Positions 1 through 9,800 of a stretch of DNA of 64,000 nucleotides are shown here, piece by piece; the stretch's first letter is position 1; each line of letters starts with the position of its first letter. The DNA is taken from the NCBI RefSeq assembly GCF_038446665.1, contig NZ_CP151802.1:496001-560000 (forward strand). Reading direction: 5' to 3'. A model generated the notes under the pieces. It ran no database searches. It was not told the origin of the DNA and saw only the letters and a program-made list of their open reading frames with translations. Made by a program: the position numbers and the translations under genes. The stretch is from Lysobacter sp. FW306-1B-D06B. GTDB lineage: Bacteria > Pseudomonadota > Gammaproteobacteria > Xanthomonadales > Xanthomonadaceae.

Positions 1-177
1 GATGAGCTGCTCAATGGCGAGATCTTCTACACGCTGCGCGAAGCCCAGGTCGTCATCGAGCAATGGCGTCGTCACTACAACACCGTTCGACCCCACAGCG
101 CCTTGAACTACCAGCCACCGGCGCCGGAGGCGATCCAACCCCGTCCACCTCAACCCAGCCTGCGGCTTGCCGCGTAA
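1..177 (+). pseudogene. IS3-family transposase orfB, C-terminal part (cut by window edge)
   Basis: Frame 1 is open from the first base to TAA at 175-177. It gives 58 residues typical of the end of IS3-family OrfB (IQWRRHYNTVRPHSAL-like, seen here as EQWRRHYNTVRPHSALNYQP). The DDE glutamate region lies outside the window, so intactness cannot be judged. It is followed within 60 bp by the scar of a different IS, so insertions are stacked here. Confidence 0.8.
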
Positions 178-227
178 ACTAACTTTGCATCTGGACCAGT
201 TGATGCAGGCCAGTCAACTACCTCCTC

Positions 228-303
228 AGTACTTTCCAGTTCTTAAATGAGCCTGGAGTGATTCCGTAGTAGCGGGCTGGTTGATCGTGGGGGAAGGATG
301 CAT
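228..303 (-). repeat. solo end of the rve-type IS found at 31 and 39 kb
   Basis: The segment reads, as its reverse complement, cccacgatcaacc...ccaggctcat...aactggaaagtact. The same module follows the transposase remnant at 33.13-33.29 kb and recurs alone at 37.84 and 51.33 kb. It is interpreted as a transposon end left behind by deletion. The SDR gene begins just inside it. Confidence 0.55.
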
Positions 304-340
304 TCTGAAAGAAGTGTGGGATCCCCCTTTGGAGCACAAC

Positions 341-1108
341 GTGACTACCGCATCAACCACCGATCCAGTCGATAGCGCAGTGCATAAGCACGACCAGGAG
401 AACGAGCAGAAATTAGTAGCTATAACCGGTGCCAATCGTGGGCTCGGACTGGCGATGTCAGTCAGGTGTGCGGCCCTCGGATGGTCCGTGATCGCGGGAT
501 GCAGACGGCCTTCGGAAGCTACTGATCTACAGCGGTTGGCGCAGAAGCACATCGCCTCTGTGGATATTGTGGAGTGTGACGTTCTCTCGGAGGCAAGCAT
601 CGTTCAGTTCGCAGCGAAGGTTGCCGTTGCTAGGCCACACCTAGATCTACTAGTAAACAACGCTGGCTATCTCGATCGTTCTGACCCACGCCTGGACGAC
701 GCTAAGTCGGTTTCAGTCACGACGGCCTTTCAAGTCAATGCCTTGGCACCGTTGCTGCTTACGCGAGAGCTCTTGCCGCAACTAAGGGCTGCTCCGATGA
801 GTAGGATTGCCAACATTTCGTCAGCGATGGGCTGTCTCGGCCTAGAGCAAAGGCCCGATAGCTACGGCTATCGAATGTCGAAGGCCGCCTTGAACATGTT
901 CACGGTCAACCTCGCTAGTGAACTCGCGTCGACCAACATTGTGGTGCTCGCACTTCACCCTGGATGGGTGAAGACCGACATGGGCGGGACGGTTGCGCCG
1001 GTGCATGTCGAGGATGCGGTAGCTGGCCTGCTGGAACAGATGATGACTGCCGACAAAGGCCGGTCCGGTCGCATTGTCCGCTATGACGGAATGCTTCTGC
1101 CCTACTAG
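341..1108 (+). CDS. SDR-family oxidoreductase (C-factor-like)
   Basis: Predicted NAD(P)-dependent short-chain dehydrogenase/reductase of about 255 residues, cytoplasmic. The classical motifs are present in order: the TGANRGLG dinucleotide-binding loop near the N terminus, NNAG in the middle, a catalytic-type Ser in NISSAMG, YRMSK (YxxxK) and HPGWVKTDMGG after it. This pattern is closest to the CsgA/C-factor-like SDR group; the substrate is unknown. I prefer the GTG at 341 because GGAG lies 6-7 nt upstream. The frame also stays open to a TTG at 281 inside IS-derived sequence. The gene stands alone between IS remnants, so its promoter may be recent or IS-derived. Confidence 0.85.
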   Translation: MTTASTTDPVDSAVHKHDQENEQKLVAITGANRGLGLAMSVRCAALGWSVIAGCRRPSEATDLQRLAQKHIASVDIVECDVLSEASIVQFAAKVAVARPHLDLLVNNAGYLDRSDPRLDDAKSVSVTTAFQVNALAPLLLTRELLPQLRAAPMSRIANISSAMGCLGLEQRPDSYGYRMSKAALNMFTVNLASELASTNIVVLALHPGWVKTDMGGTVAPVHVEDAVAGLLEQMMTADKGRSGRIVRYDGMLLPY

Positions 1109-1149
1109 GCGGCGTGCCCGGCAATATCGCAAGCCACGGCAACTGTTCA

Positions 1150-1705
1150 ACGCTCTATTCAGCCGATGGCCGGCTTGGCGAATCCCCAGCCCTTGCCAAT
1201 CCAGCGGCGGGTATCAACCTCGCGCATCATGGCTCCCCGCGCGGCATGTACGCGCCGTGCGGCCTCGACGTTAGTCAGCTCCATGGACTTGTGCTGCAAT
1301 ACCTGCAGGGTGATTCCCGGGCGCAGGATTCGCTCGGCACTCGGCAGGCTGGCCAGCTTCTCAAGCGGGGTTTGGATGTGTTCCGGGCGATGAACCCTAC
1401 GTAGCCGCTCCGGCTTTCGCGGGTCCGGCACCTCGGTGCCGAAGAGACAAGGGCGGTGCAGAGTCAAGAAAGGGTCTAGGTGGTCTTCGCAGAACGCGCT
1501 GAACTACTCGGCCCACTCGGCGGGCACGTAGCTGTAGCCGAACTGTCTGCGCACTACGACGCCGTTCTTGGCTTCGACCAGGGCGTTGTCATTGCAGCGC
1601 CGCGGCCGCGAGCGGGTGAAGGCAATGTGCTCCTGCTCAAGCATGGCGGCCACCTCGTAGTTGACGTACTCGCTGCGGCCATCCGAATAGAACCCGCGGC
1701 TCTGA
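1150..1705 (-). pseudogene. decayed rve-type IS transposase, C-terminal part
   Basis: The minus strand encodes pieces matching the last 180 or so residues of the intact transposase at 31149-32447. These include SDGRSEYVN and the region around the DDE glutamate (AMTTPWSKPRTAS is its out-of-frame shadow). An in-frame tail runs from LHRPCLFGTEVP to RRWIGKGWGFAKPA. Several frameshifts separate the pieces. At about 1700 it is fused to an IS3 orfB fragment. Confidence 0.8.
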
Positions 1706-1972
1706 CCCCCGCAAACCTCCCTTCTTCATAAGCCGCGCCACGCGATGATTGGCGCAAGCCTCGCCCAAGTCGCAAAACTCGTCGGTGACCTTGAGGTAGC
1801 CATAGGTCGTGCCGCTCTCCAGCCACGCCTGCTTGATCATGGCCAGAAGACGTTGATCCTCGCGATGGCGATCGCTTTTCGGTTGGGGCTGCCACGCATA
1901 AAACTCGCTGCGCCGCACACCCAGCACACGACACATGCTTGCCACGCGGAACTCGTCCAGATACGCCTGCAT
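1700..1972 (-). pseudogene. IS3-family orfB, N-terminal fragment
   Basis: About 88 codons match the start of an IS3-type OrfB (MCRVLGVRRSEFYAWQ, then TYGYLKVTDEFCDLG and VARLMKKGGLRG). The reading frame then runs into the other IS remnant at about 1700, so the DDE catalytic domain is missing. It lies directly downstream of the matching orfA. The element was truncated by, or recombined with, the neighbouring rve-type IS. Confidence 0.8.
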
Positions 1973-1989
1973 GAACGCGTACTTCGCCC

Positions 1990-2262
1990 TTACACCTTGG
2001 CAAAGTACGCGGCGGCCCTTTTTAGGATGTCGCGCTCCTCAGTCACCCGCTTGAGCTCGGCCTGCAGACGACGGATCTCTGCCGCCAACGAGGCATCCGT
2101 CTGCCGCGTGACCGGCACCATGCGCTGCTCCCTGACCCAGGCGTACAGCGTGTCGATGCTAACTCCAAGCTGGGTCAAGACCTCTCGCACCGAACGCCCC
2201 TGATCGATCACCGGCTTGGCCGCCTCGGCCTTGAAATCACCCGAATACCGCGTGCCGCTCAT
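1990..2262 (-). CDS. IS3-family transposase orfA (HTH subunit)
   Basis: 90 residues with an N-terminal helix-turn-helix of the transposase-8 type (RYSGDFKAEAAK... GVSIDTLYAWVRE). A leucine-zipper-like C-terminal coiled coil follows (AAEIRRLQAELKRVTEERDI). In IS3 elements OrfA is joined to OrfB by -1 frameshifting. Here OrfB is truncated, so the element should be inactive even though this ORF is intact. Confidence 0.85.
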   Translation of the reverse strand: MSGTRYSGDFKAEAAKPVIDQGRSVREVLTQLGVSIDTLYAWVREQRMVPVTRQTDASLAAEIRRLQAELKRVTEERDILKRAAAYFAKV

Positions 2263-2349
2263 ACACGCCTACGTGGTCGCCGTAATGTACGGCTTGGAGA
2301 TATCTACTCAACCCTGGGCTATTCATTAGCAACACAGGCCGCACCTTAT

Positions 2350-2425
2350 GTGCGTCACGTTGTAGTAGCTATTCGTACCGTCGGGACTCATGTCGTACTG
2401 AATCCCGGAATCGGAGTGCCAGGAT
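2350..2425 (-). pseudogene. fragment of a YadA-like adhesin gene
   Basis: On the minus strand this stretch reads GIQYDMSPDGTNSYYNVT. It closely parallels GVQYDKNPDGTTNYSSVT near the C-terminal end of the intact adhesin (about 4318-4385), with clear nucleotide similarity (cgtaccgtcggga..cttgtcgtactgaa..ccgga). It is about 75 bp long, lies 3' of the adhesin operon and has no start or stop context. It is probably a relic of a deleted or recombined adhesin copy. Confidence 0.65.
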
Positions 2426-2483
2426 TTCCTTCGGCACGCCGTCTCGTGACAGGAGTCGGTCGAAGTACCGACGGCGGAAAACC

Positions 2484-2951
2484 TTACCGGATCACATAGC
2501 CGGCAAAGCGCCAGGTTCCATCTTCATCCAGACGGAATGTCACGATCTCTGTCAGGCTACGCCCGGCGGCGAAGCTGGCGACCGATCGTGCGGTCGCATA
2601 TTGCCCCGGCGGGAAGCCTTGGCCTGACATTTGCTGAAGATCGATGGAGACCCAGCTTCGGCTGACGACGGGTCCAAGCGGGTTGCGCGTGTTGCGAACC
2701 GAAGAAACGAACTCCTCGCGCTTAACGGCCTTCTTCATCACCGGAGAGGAACCGTCCCATAGATCCATCTCCTTGCCAGCATCCACCGCCCGCGCCACAC
2801 GAAGGCCCGCGTCACGCAGGACATTGGGCTCGATGGTCGATTGCGACGGTGCCGATTGGGTCGGCGCGGCCGGCTTGATCGGCTGAGATTGGGCCATTAC
2901 CGTTCCAGCCAGCATGAACATCGATAGCATCATGATCAAAAAGCGGGTCAT
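2484..2951 (-). CDS. DUF4019 family exported protein
   Basis: 155 residues. It starts with a hydrophobic signal peptide (MTRFLIMMLSMFMLAGTVMAQ) and a Pro/Ser/Gln-rich linker. A DUF4019-type domain follows (about residues 45-155: DLWDGSSPVMKKAVKREEF, RSWVSI, GQYATARSVASF, then DEDGTWRFAGYVIR). The family's function is unknown; it is expected in the periplasm or envelope. It starts 16 bp after the OmpA-family lipoprotein gene and is probably the last gene of the adhesin operon. Related copies occur at 53408-53983 and, as a fragment, at 15635-15790. Confidence 0.8.
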   Translation of the reverse strand: MTRFLIMMLSMFMLAGTVMAQSQPIKPAAPTQSAPSQSTIEPNVLRDAGLRVARAVDAGKEMDLWDGSSPVMKKAVKREEFVSSVRNTRNPLGPVVSRSWVSIDLQQMSGQGFPPGQYATARSVASFAAGRSLTEIVTFRLDEDGTWRFAGYVIR

Positions 2952-2967
2952 TTCGATAGCTCCTCAG

Positions 2968-3801
2968 TTACTTCGTGGTCTTGGCCACAATCTCTACTCG
3001 ACGATTAGCCTGCAGGCATTCGATCACATCGTTACGCTTGTCATCACCTTGACAAGCCACTACCGGTTGCTGCTCTCCCATGCCAACCGCGGTGATGCTG
3101 GCCGCAGGAACGCCCAGCGACGCCAGGAAGCCCCGGACCGAGTCCGCTCGCTGCTGCGACAGGAGCCTGTTCTGTTGGTCTTTGCCGATGCGATCGGTGT
3201 GGCCGATCACGGTAACGCTGAACAGGTCGGACGTGCGCAGTTGCTCGGCGATCGCTTCCAGCTCCACACGCCCGGCGGGCAGAATGTCGGCGATGCTTGA
3301 TCGGCCGAATGCGAACATGGCGCCACCGGAAAGCTCGAATCGCCTCTCAGTCGTGGCCGTCGCCGGGGCGAACTTCGGCGGCTCGGCCACTACCTGAGGT
3401 TTGTCGAGGACGCCCGCGCAGTCCGCCGGCAGCCAATGGAAGGTCTGCCCGTGCCTCTCCTTGTCGAAGATGACCTTGTACTGACAGGTGGTCACCTCGC
3501 CATTCCGGCGAAAGTGGAAGAGATAGTCCCATTCGCGTGCACCGCTCGCCTCGCGGAAGTGCGGACGGCCCAGCAGGTAGTACAGCTGATCCTTGGTCAC
3601 ACCCGGAGCCACCTGGCGCAGGCTGTCGACGTTCGGGAAGGTGCCTTGCTTCAGGACGAGCGTGTCCAGCGCGGGGAACATCAACTCCCCGACTTGACCT
3701 TCGGGGGAAATGTCGCGGCTGATATGGCGGGTACAACCTGCAACACCGACCAGGAGGAGGGACGCCAGCAGGACGACGCCATAGTGTTTGAAGTTCTTCA
3801 T
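2968..3801 (-). CDS. OmpA-family lipoprotein with BamE/SmpA-like segment
   Basis: 277 residues. The lipoprotein signal has its lipobox VAGC at Cys23. A middle segment (about 45-120, VDSLRQVAPGVTKDQLYYLLGRP... WDYLFHF) resembles BamE/SmpA domains. The C terminus (about 160-277) is an OmpA-like peptidoglycan-binding domain (VTVIGHTDRIG... LSQQRADSVRGFLASLGV... NRRVEIVAK). I set the start at the ATG ending at 3801 because the longer frame is antisense-type overlap into the adhesin gene. It lies 98 bp downstream of the adhesin, so a role in anchoring or assembling that adhesin is plausible but inferred. Confidence 0.88.
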   Translation of the reverse strand: MKNFKHYGVVLLASLLLVGVAGCTRHISRDISPEGQVGELMFPALDTLVLKQGTFPNVDSLRQVAPGVTKDQLYYLLGRPHFREASGAREWDYLFHFRRNGEVTTCQYKVIFDKERHGQTFHWLPADCAGVLDKPQVVAEPPKFAPATATTERRFELSGGAMFAFGRSSIADILPAGRVELEAIAEQLRTSDLFSVTVIGHTDRIGKDQQNRLLSQQRADSVRGFLASLGVPAASITAVGMGEQQPVVACQGDDKRNDVIECLQANRRVEIVAKTTK

Positions 3802-3860
3802 ATGCTGTGTATCCAGAAAAGTTTGGGGTATGACCCAGTGCAATTGGGCTGATTCAGGCT

Positions 3861-3894
3861 GTTCGGATGGGCGGCAGAAGCCACCCATCCGAAC
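3861..3894 (-). terminator. hairpin between adhesin and lipoprotein genes
   Basis: An 11-bp perfect stem (gttcggatggg / cccatccgaac) lies just after the adhesin stop codon. No T-run follows on the minus strand. It looks more like an attenuator or 3'-end-stabilising hairpin inside the operon than a full intrinsic terminator. Confidence 0.55.
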
Positions 3895-3899
3895 GGGCA

Positions 3900-6800
3900 T
3901 TACCACTGAATGCCGGCACCCACCGAGAAGCCCCAGTCGCGCGTCGTGTTGCCGCTGGCCTGGCCCTTGTAGACCCAGCGACCGTTGTCTGTGACGCCGG
4001 AAAGTCCAATTGCCATGCCGTACTCGCCTTGGTAGCCACCCGCCGACACGGACAGCATGTTCTTGCCGGGTAGATAGGCCTGCGGCAGACCGGCCATGGC
4101 CATCGCCGAAGCCGTAGCGCCGCGGTAACCGCGATCTATCGACCACATGTCATCCTGCAACTGGCTGATGCGGTTGTCGGTGTAGCTGTTGGCCTGGTTA
4201 AGGACGTTGGTCAGACCTGACTGCAGCTGACCCACGTTCACCGCATCGGTAGGCGCCGTGCCAGCGGCCACGTTGTGGATCGTGGTTGGGCCATCTCGGC
4301 CACCCGCAAGCGTCACGCTGGAGTAGTTGGTCGTACCGTCGGGATTCTTGTCGTACTGAACCCCGGAGCTGGTGTACTCCTTCAACTGCGAGACGTTGAC
4401 TGCGTCGGTGTCCTTCTCACCGGCCTTGACGTTGGTGATGGTGCGCTCGTTGCCCACCGACCCGACCGACACAGTGTTGTCCGCATCCGCCACCGATCCG
4501 TTACCCAGCGCGACACTGTTGTTGCCGGACGCCGTGGCACCATTGCCCACCGCCGTACTCCGGTCGCCAGAGGCTACCGCGCCCGCGCCACCTGCGGCCG
4601 AGTCGGCACCGGTAGGCGCTGGCGCCACGGTGTTGTCCTCCTGGCTGACCTGGAACATCCCCGAGGCACCTGCCTGGATCGAAGACACATCGCCCTCGAC
4701 GTTTGTGACGCGGTTGTCCAGATTGGTGACGTTGGTGGCAACCTCGCCGATCGATCCTTCGATGTTGGTGACGCGGTTGTCCAAGTTTTCGATGCTGGTC
4801 TTGACCTCGCCGATCTTGGTGTCGGTGTAGTTGTTGGCTTCGGTGATCGCGTAGTTCACACCCGCCTGCAACTGACTCACGTTGACCGCATCAGTCGCCG
4901 CCGAACCTGCCGCGACGCCGGTGATCTGGCGGCCGCCCACGTTGACTTCACCTGTCGAGTTGCTGGGTCCCACGTAGGCGCCCTGGTAACCCGACTGTGC
5001 ACCCACGGTGGTCACTGAACCCGCGCCCAGCGCCACTGAGTTGTCGTGATTGGCCGCTGCACCGTTGCCCATCGCCACACTGTTGGCGTTGGTCGCCACA
5101 GCATTCGGGCCAATCGCCACGCTCTCGGCGCCTGCAGCCACACTGTCCGCCGCCGTCGAATTGGCGTGGAAGTACTTGATTCCGCCGCCGCTGCTGATGG
5201 TGGTCAGGGTGTTGTTGATCGTGGTCAGTTCGTTGTCCATGGCTTCGAATGCGTTGTACACCGTGGTGTATGTGTCGCCCTGGATCTTGTAGGTCGGGCC
5301 GGTGATGGTGCCATCCGGGTTTACCGTCGCGTCACCACCCAAGTGGTCAACGATACTGTCAGAGACTGCGTAAAGCTGCGAACCATTGATTGCTTCCTCG
5401 CTGGCGGCGCTGACTTCGCCGTTGGCCACACCGCTGATCTTTCCGGTGCCGCCGTCGTTGATGGTCACGGTGCCGAACTTCGGCGACTCGGCCATCTGCA
5501 GCTGTAGCACGCCATTGGCATCGACTTCGGTCTTCAGGTTGTTGCCCGAGTATTCACCCGTCGTACTGCCAACACCCTGGATCGCCATCGTTTCGCCCAG
5601 CTTCTTCGCCACCGAACCGCTGTTGCCGGCAAAGGTGATCGGCGTATCCACTACCTGCGTCATCGACTGGTCGACGTACTGCTTGTTGACGATGCTGGTG
5701 TCACCGGTGATCGGACCGTCATAGTGCGCCTCGTTGTTGACTACCGAGAAGTTGTCGCCCAGGTACGTGTCACCCGTCGCCGTCAGGTTCGTGGTCGTCA
5801 CGCTGGTGCCGTCGATGTAGGTGTCACCGACGGTGATGCTGCCACCGATCGTCAGATCGTCGGCCAGGTCGAAGGTGACGTTGTCGTCGGCCGTGCTCTT
5901 GGCAACGACGATGTTGCCGTCGGTGTTGCTCAGATCCACGGACTCACCCGGCGCCACGTTGGTGCCGTTGGCGCCCTGCGCGCTGATGTTCCAGCCGGCG
6001 CTGGCCGTAGCGTTCACCTCGTTCAGCTGACTCATGTTGACCGCATCGGTGTCGGCCTCGCCGTTGGCCACGCCGGTGATCTTTCCGGTGCCGCCGTCGT
6101 TGATGGTCACGGTGCCGAACTTCGGCGACTCGGCCATCTGCAGCTGTAGCACGCCATTGGCATCGACTTCGGTCTTCAGGTTGTTGCCCGAGTATTCACC
6201 CGTCGTACTGCCAACACCCTGGATCGCCATCGTTTCGCCCAGCTTCTTCGCCACCGAACCGCTGTTGCCGGCAAAGGTGATCGGCGTATCCACTACCTGC
6301 GTGATCGACTGGTCGACGTACTGCTTGTTGACGATGCTGGTGTCACCGGTGATCGGACCGTCATAGTGCGCCTCGTTGTTGACTACCGAGAAGTTGTCGC
6401 CCAGGTACGTGTCACCCGTCGCCGTCAGGTTCGTGGTCGTCACGCTGGTGCCGTCGATGTAGGTGTCACCGACGGTGATGCTGCCACCGATCGTCAGATC
6501 GTCGGCCAGGTCGAAGGTGACGTTGTCGTCGGCCGTGCTCTTGGCAACGACGATGTTGCCGTCGGTGTTGCTCAGATCCACGGACTCACCCGGCGCCACG
6601 TTGGTGCCGTTGGCGCCCTGCGCGCTGATGTTCCAGCCGGCGCTGGCCGTAGCGTTCACCTCGTTCAGCTGACTCATGTTGACCGCATCGGTGTCGGCCT
6701 CGCCGTTGGCCACGCCGCTGATCTTTCCGGTGCCGCCGTCGTTGATGGTCACGGTGCCGAACTTCGGCGACTCGGCCATCTGCAGCTGTAGCACGCCATT

Positions 6801-9800
6801 GGCATCGACTTCGGTCTTCAGGTTGTTGCCTGAGTATTCACCCGTCGTACTGCCAACACCCTGGATCGCCATCGTTTCGCCCAGCTTCTTCGCCACCGAA
6901 CCGCTGTTGCCGGCAAAGGTGATCGGCGTATCCACTACCTGCGTGATCGACTGGTCGACGTACTGCTTGTTGACGATGCTGGTGTCACCGGTGATCGGAC
7001 CGTCATAGTGCGCCTCGTTGTTGACTACCGAGAAGTTGTCGCCCAGGTACGTGTCACCCGTCGCCGTCAGGTTCGTGGTCGTCACGCTGGTGCCGTCGAT
7101 GTAGGTGTCACCGACGGTGATGCTGCCACCGATCGTCAGATCGTCGGCCAGGTCGAAGGTGACGTTGTCGTCGGCCGTGCTCTTGGCAACGACGATGTTG
7201 CCGTCGATGTTGCTCAGATCCACGGACTCACCCGGCGCCACGTTGGTGCCGTTGGCGCCCTGCGCGCTGATGTTCCAGCCGGCGCTGGCCGTAGCGTTCA
7301 CCTCGTTCAGCTGACTCATGTTGACCGCATCGGTGTCGGCCTCGCCGTTGGCCACGCCGGTGATCTTTCCGGTGCCGCCGTCGTTGATGGTCACGGTGCC
7401 GAACTTCGGCGACTCGGCCATCTGCAGCTGCAGTACGCCATTGGCGTCCACTTCGGTCCTCAGGTTGTTGCCCGAGTAGGTGCCGGACGTGCTGCCGACG
7501 CCCTGGATCGCCAGCGTCTGGCCCAGCTTCTTGTCCACCGAGCCGCTGTTGCCAGCAAAGGTCATCGCCGTATCGGCGACCGCCTGCAACTGACGTACGT
7601 TGACCGCGTCGGTAGCCTCGGTTCCGCCTGCGACGTTGGTAATCTGGCGCTCAAGCCCGATTTGGCCAACCGAAACTGCGCCCTTGGTTGATGCAATCGC
7701 CGTATTGCTGAAACGTTCCCTGGCACCGGTCGTTCCCATACCCGCGCGGAGTGCATACGACTCAGAGCCCAAAGCCACTCCACCGTCTGCTTCCGCCCAA
7801 GTCATACTGCCAAGGGCCGTACTATCCGCTCCTCCTGCAAACGCATCCGAACCCACCGCCGTCGACGCCAGTCCGCTGGACTGAGCAAGCGACCCGATCG
7901 CGGTCGACTGGCCGCCCCAAGCGGTTGCGGAGTAGCCCACCGCCGTGTCGGCTTCATATATAGCCTCGGCATTCGCGCCAGCAGCGAGCGAATTGGTGCC
8001 AGTAGCGACGGCCGAGTAGCCAAATGCCGAAGCTTCCTCTCCACCCGCGTATGCGAAGCCCACCGCGACCGATCCGTAAGCGTCAGCCCTACTTTCAGCG
8101 CCGACGGCGGTAGACATGTCAGCCGTCGCTTCCGTATTGCGGCCGATCGAAACAGTGTCGTTGGCGCTGGCATCCGCGGCTGAGCCGATGGCGACACTCC
8201 CGGAGGCAGTGGCGGCAGCATTCGCGCCAGCAGCGAGCGAATTGGCGCCAGTAGCGCCATCGTTGTTGTAGTTGTTCCGCTGAATGCCTCCGTCGTTGAC
8301 GCTGTAGTAGTGCGTCTGCGCATCAGCGATTGCCTGGTTTGTGGCAAATAGCTGCGAGCCGTTGATGGCATCGGTGCTGCCGCTCGCGACCAGACCGGCC
8401 GCGACGTTCTGCACGCGGCGCTCTGAACCAACGCTGCCCACGCTGACCACGCCGACCGGAACGCCACCGGCGTAGCTGTACGTATTGCCATTGATGGTTT
8501 CCCGGCTGTATGCCGTCGTGCCCGCCGAACTGGCGGTCCCGGCCGAGGTCGCTGCCGAACTGCTGCCCAGCACGACCGAGTTGGTCACGGTGCTGGTGAT
8601 GTTGTTGCCAAATGCGAACACATCGCTCTGGCCGGCGGCAATCGTGTTGTTGTTGCCCACCGAATAGCTGTCGGTGCCGTTGATGATGCTCGGGTCGCCG
8701 ATGGCACCCGAGTTGACGCCATTGACGATGTTGCCGGTGCCAATGCTGATGGTGTTCAGGGCGTTCGCTTGGGCGCCTCGACCCATCGCGATCGAATTCG
8801 CGCCGGTTGCCGCAGCGCCGGAACCTACTGCAGTACTGTGGCTGGCATTGGCCGTTGCAGCCGAGCCTATGGCGACTGCGTTCAAGATCGTGGTGCCCGG
8901 AACCAGTGACTTCGCGCTCGCCTTATATCCGATGGCGACGCCGTTGGCCGTATTGTTGTTCTCGGCGCTGAAGCCAAGTGCAACCGACGTTGACGAGTTC
9001 ACTGCTTTCGCGTTGCCGCCGATGGCAACCGCGTAGCTTGAGTTGACATCAACCGCCTCGACCGTGACACCTGTCCCACCAAGGCCAATGCCGCCGACAG
9101 CGTTTACGATCACCTGGTTACCAAGCGCGAGCGAGTCGTCCTTGTTGGCCTGTGTTTGCGAGCCAATAGCGGTCGAGGTTGCACCTGCTGCCCTGCTCGC
9201 TTCGCCTAAGGCGACGCCACCAGTCCTGAGCGCTAGCGCATTGTCGCCAATAGCAATACCGCCCGACGCGTTCACGACGCTAGCATCCACGCCTATCGCG
9301 ATACCAGACGCAGCATTCTCCACCGCCGACCGGGTGCCAATGGCGACGGCGTCGGCGCTGGCCGCCTGGGCAACCAAGCCAATCGCTGTGGTGTTGGAAG
9401 CGGTGACCCCGTTGCCTGCGCCATGGCCAATGGCAATGTTGTTGTCGCCGGTAACTTTCTGGCCGGAGTTGACGCCCTGCGCCTGATTGTACGAGCCAAC
9501 CACGGTCTGACCCGCGCTCGTGCCCATGGCGAAATTGTCGTGGGTGCTGGCGCTCGCCACGGTGCCGCTGCCGGCTTTATAGCCAAACGCAATGGAGCCG
9601 CTGCCTATCGCGTTGGCGCCCGCGCCCATTGCCAGACCGTACGGCGAACCGATCGCCTTTGCGCTCGTACCAATCGCAATGGCATCCGCCGACACTGCGT
9701 CGGTCTCCGAAAGCTGCCCGATGGCGGTCGCTCGAGCTCCCTGAGCCTTGGCCAGCTCGCCAATCGCGATGGCGGCCGTGCCCGCCAGACGCGTCTGACC

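Noticed and set aside
2968..4146. A longer 392-residue start for the OmpA-family lipoprotein
   Set aside because: The extra N-terminal residues overlap the adhesin 3' end in another frame and would bury the lipoprotein signal.
5436..7361. CRISPR array because of regular repeats
   Set aside because: The unit is 642 bp, in frame and coding, with no short repeat-spacer structure. No cas genes are present.
4275..7691. Long plus-strand ORFs inside the giant adhesin, repeated every 642 bp
   Set aside because: They are antisense shadows of the repetitive, Ala/Gly/Thr-rich adhesin gene. They repeat because the coding sequence repeats and have no ribosome-binding sites.
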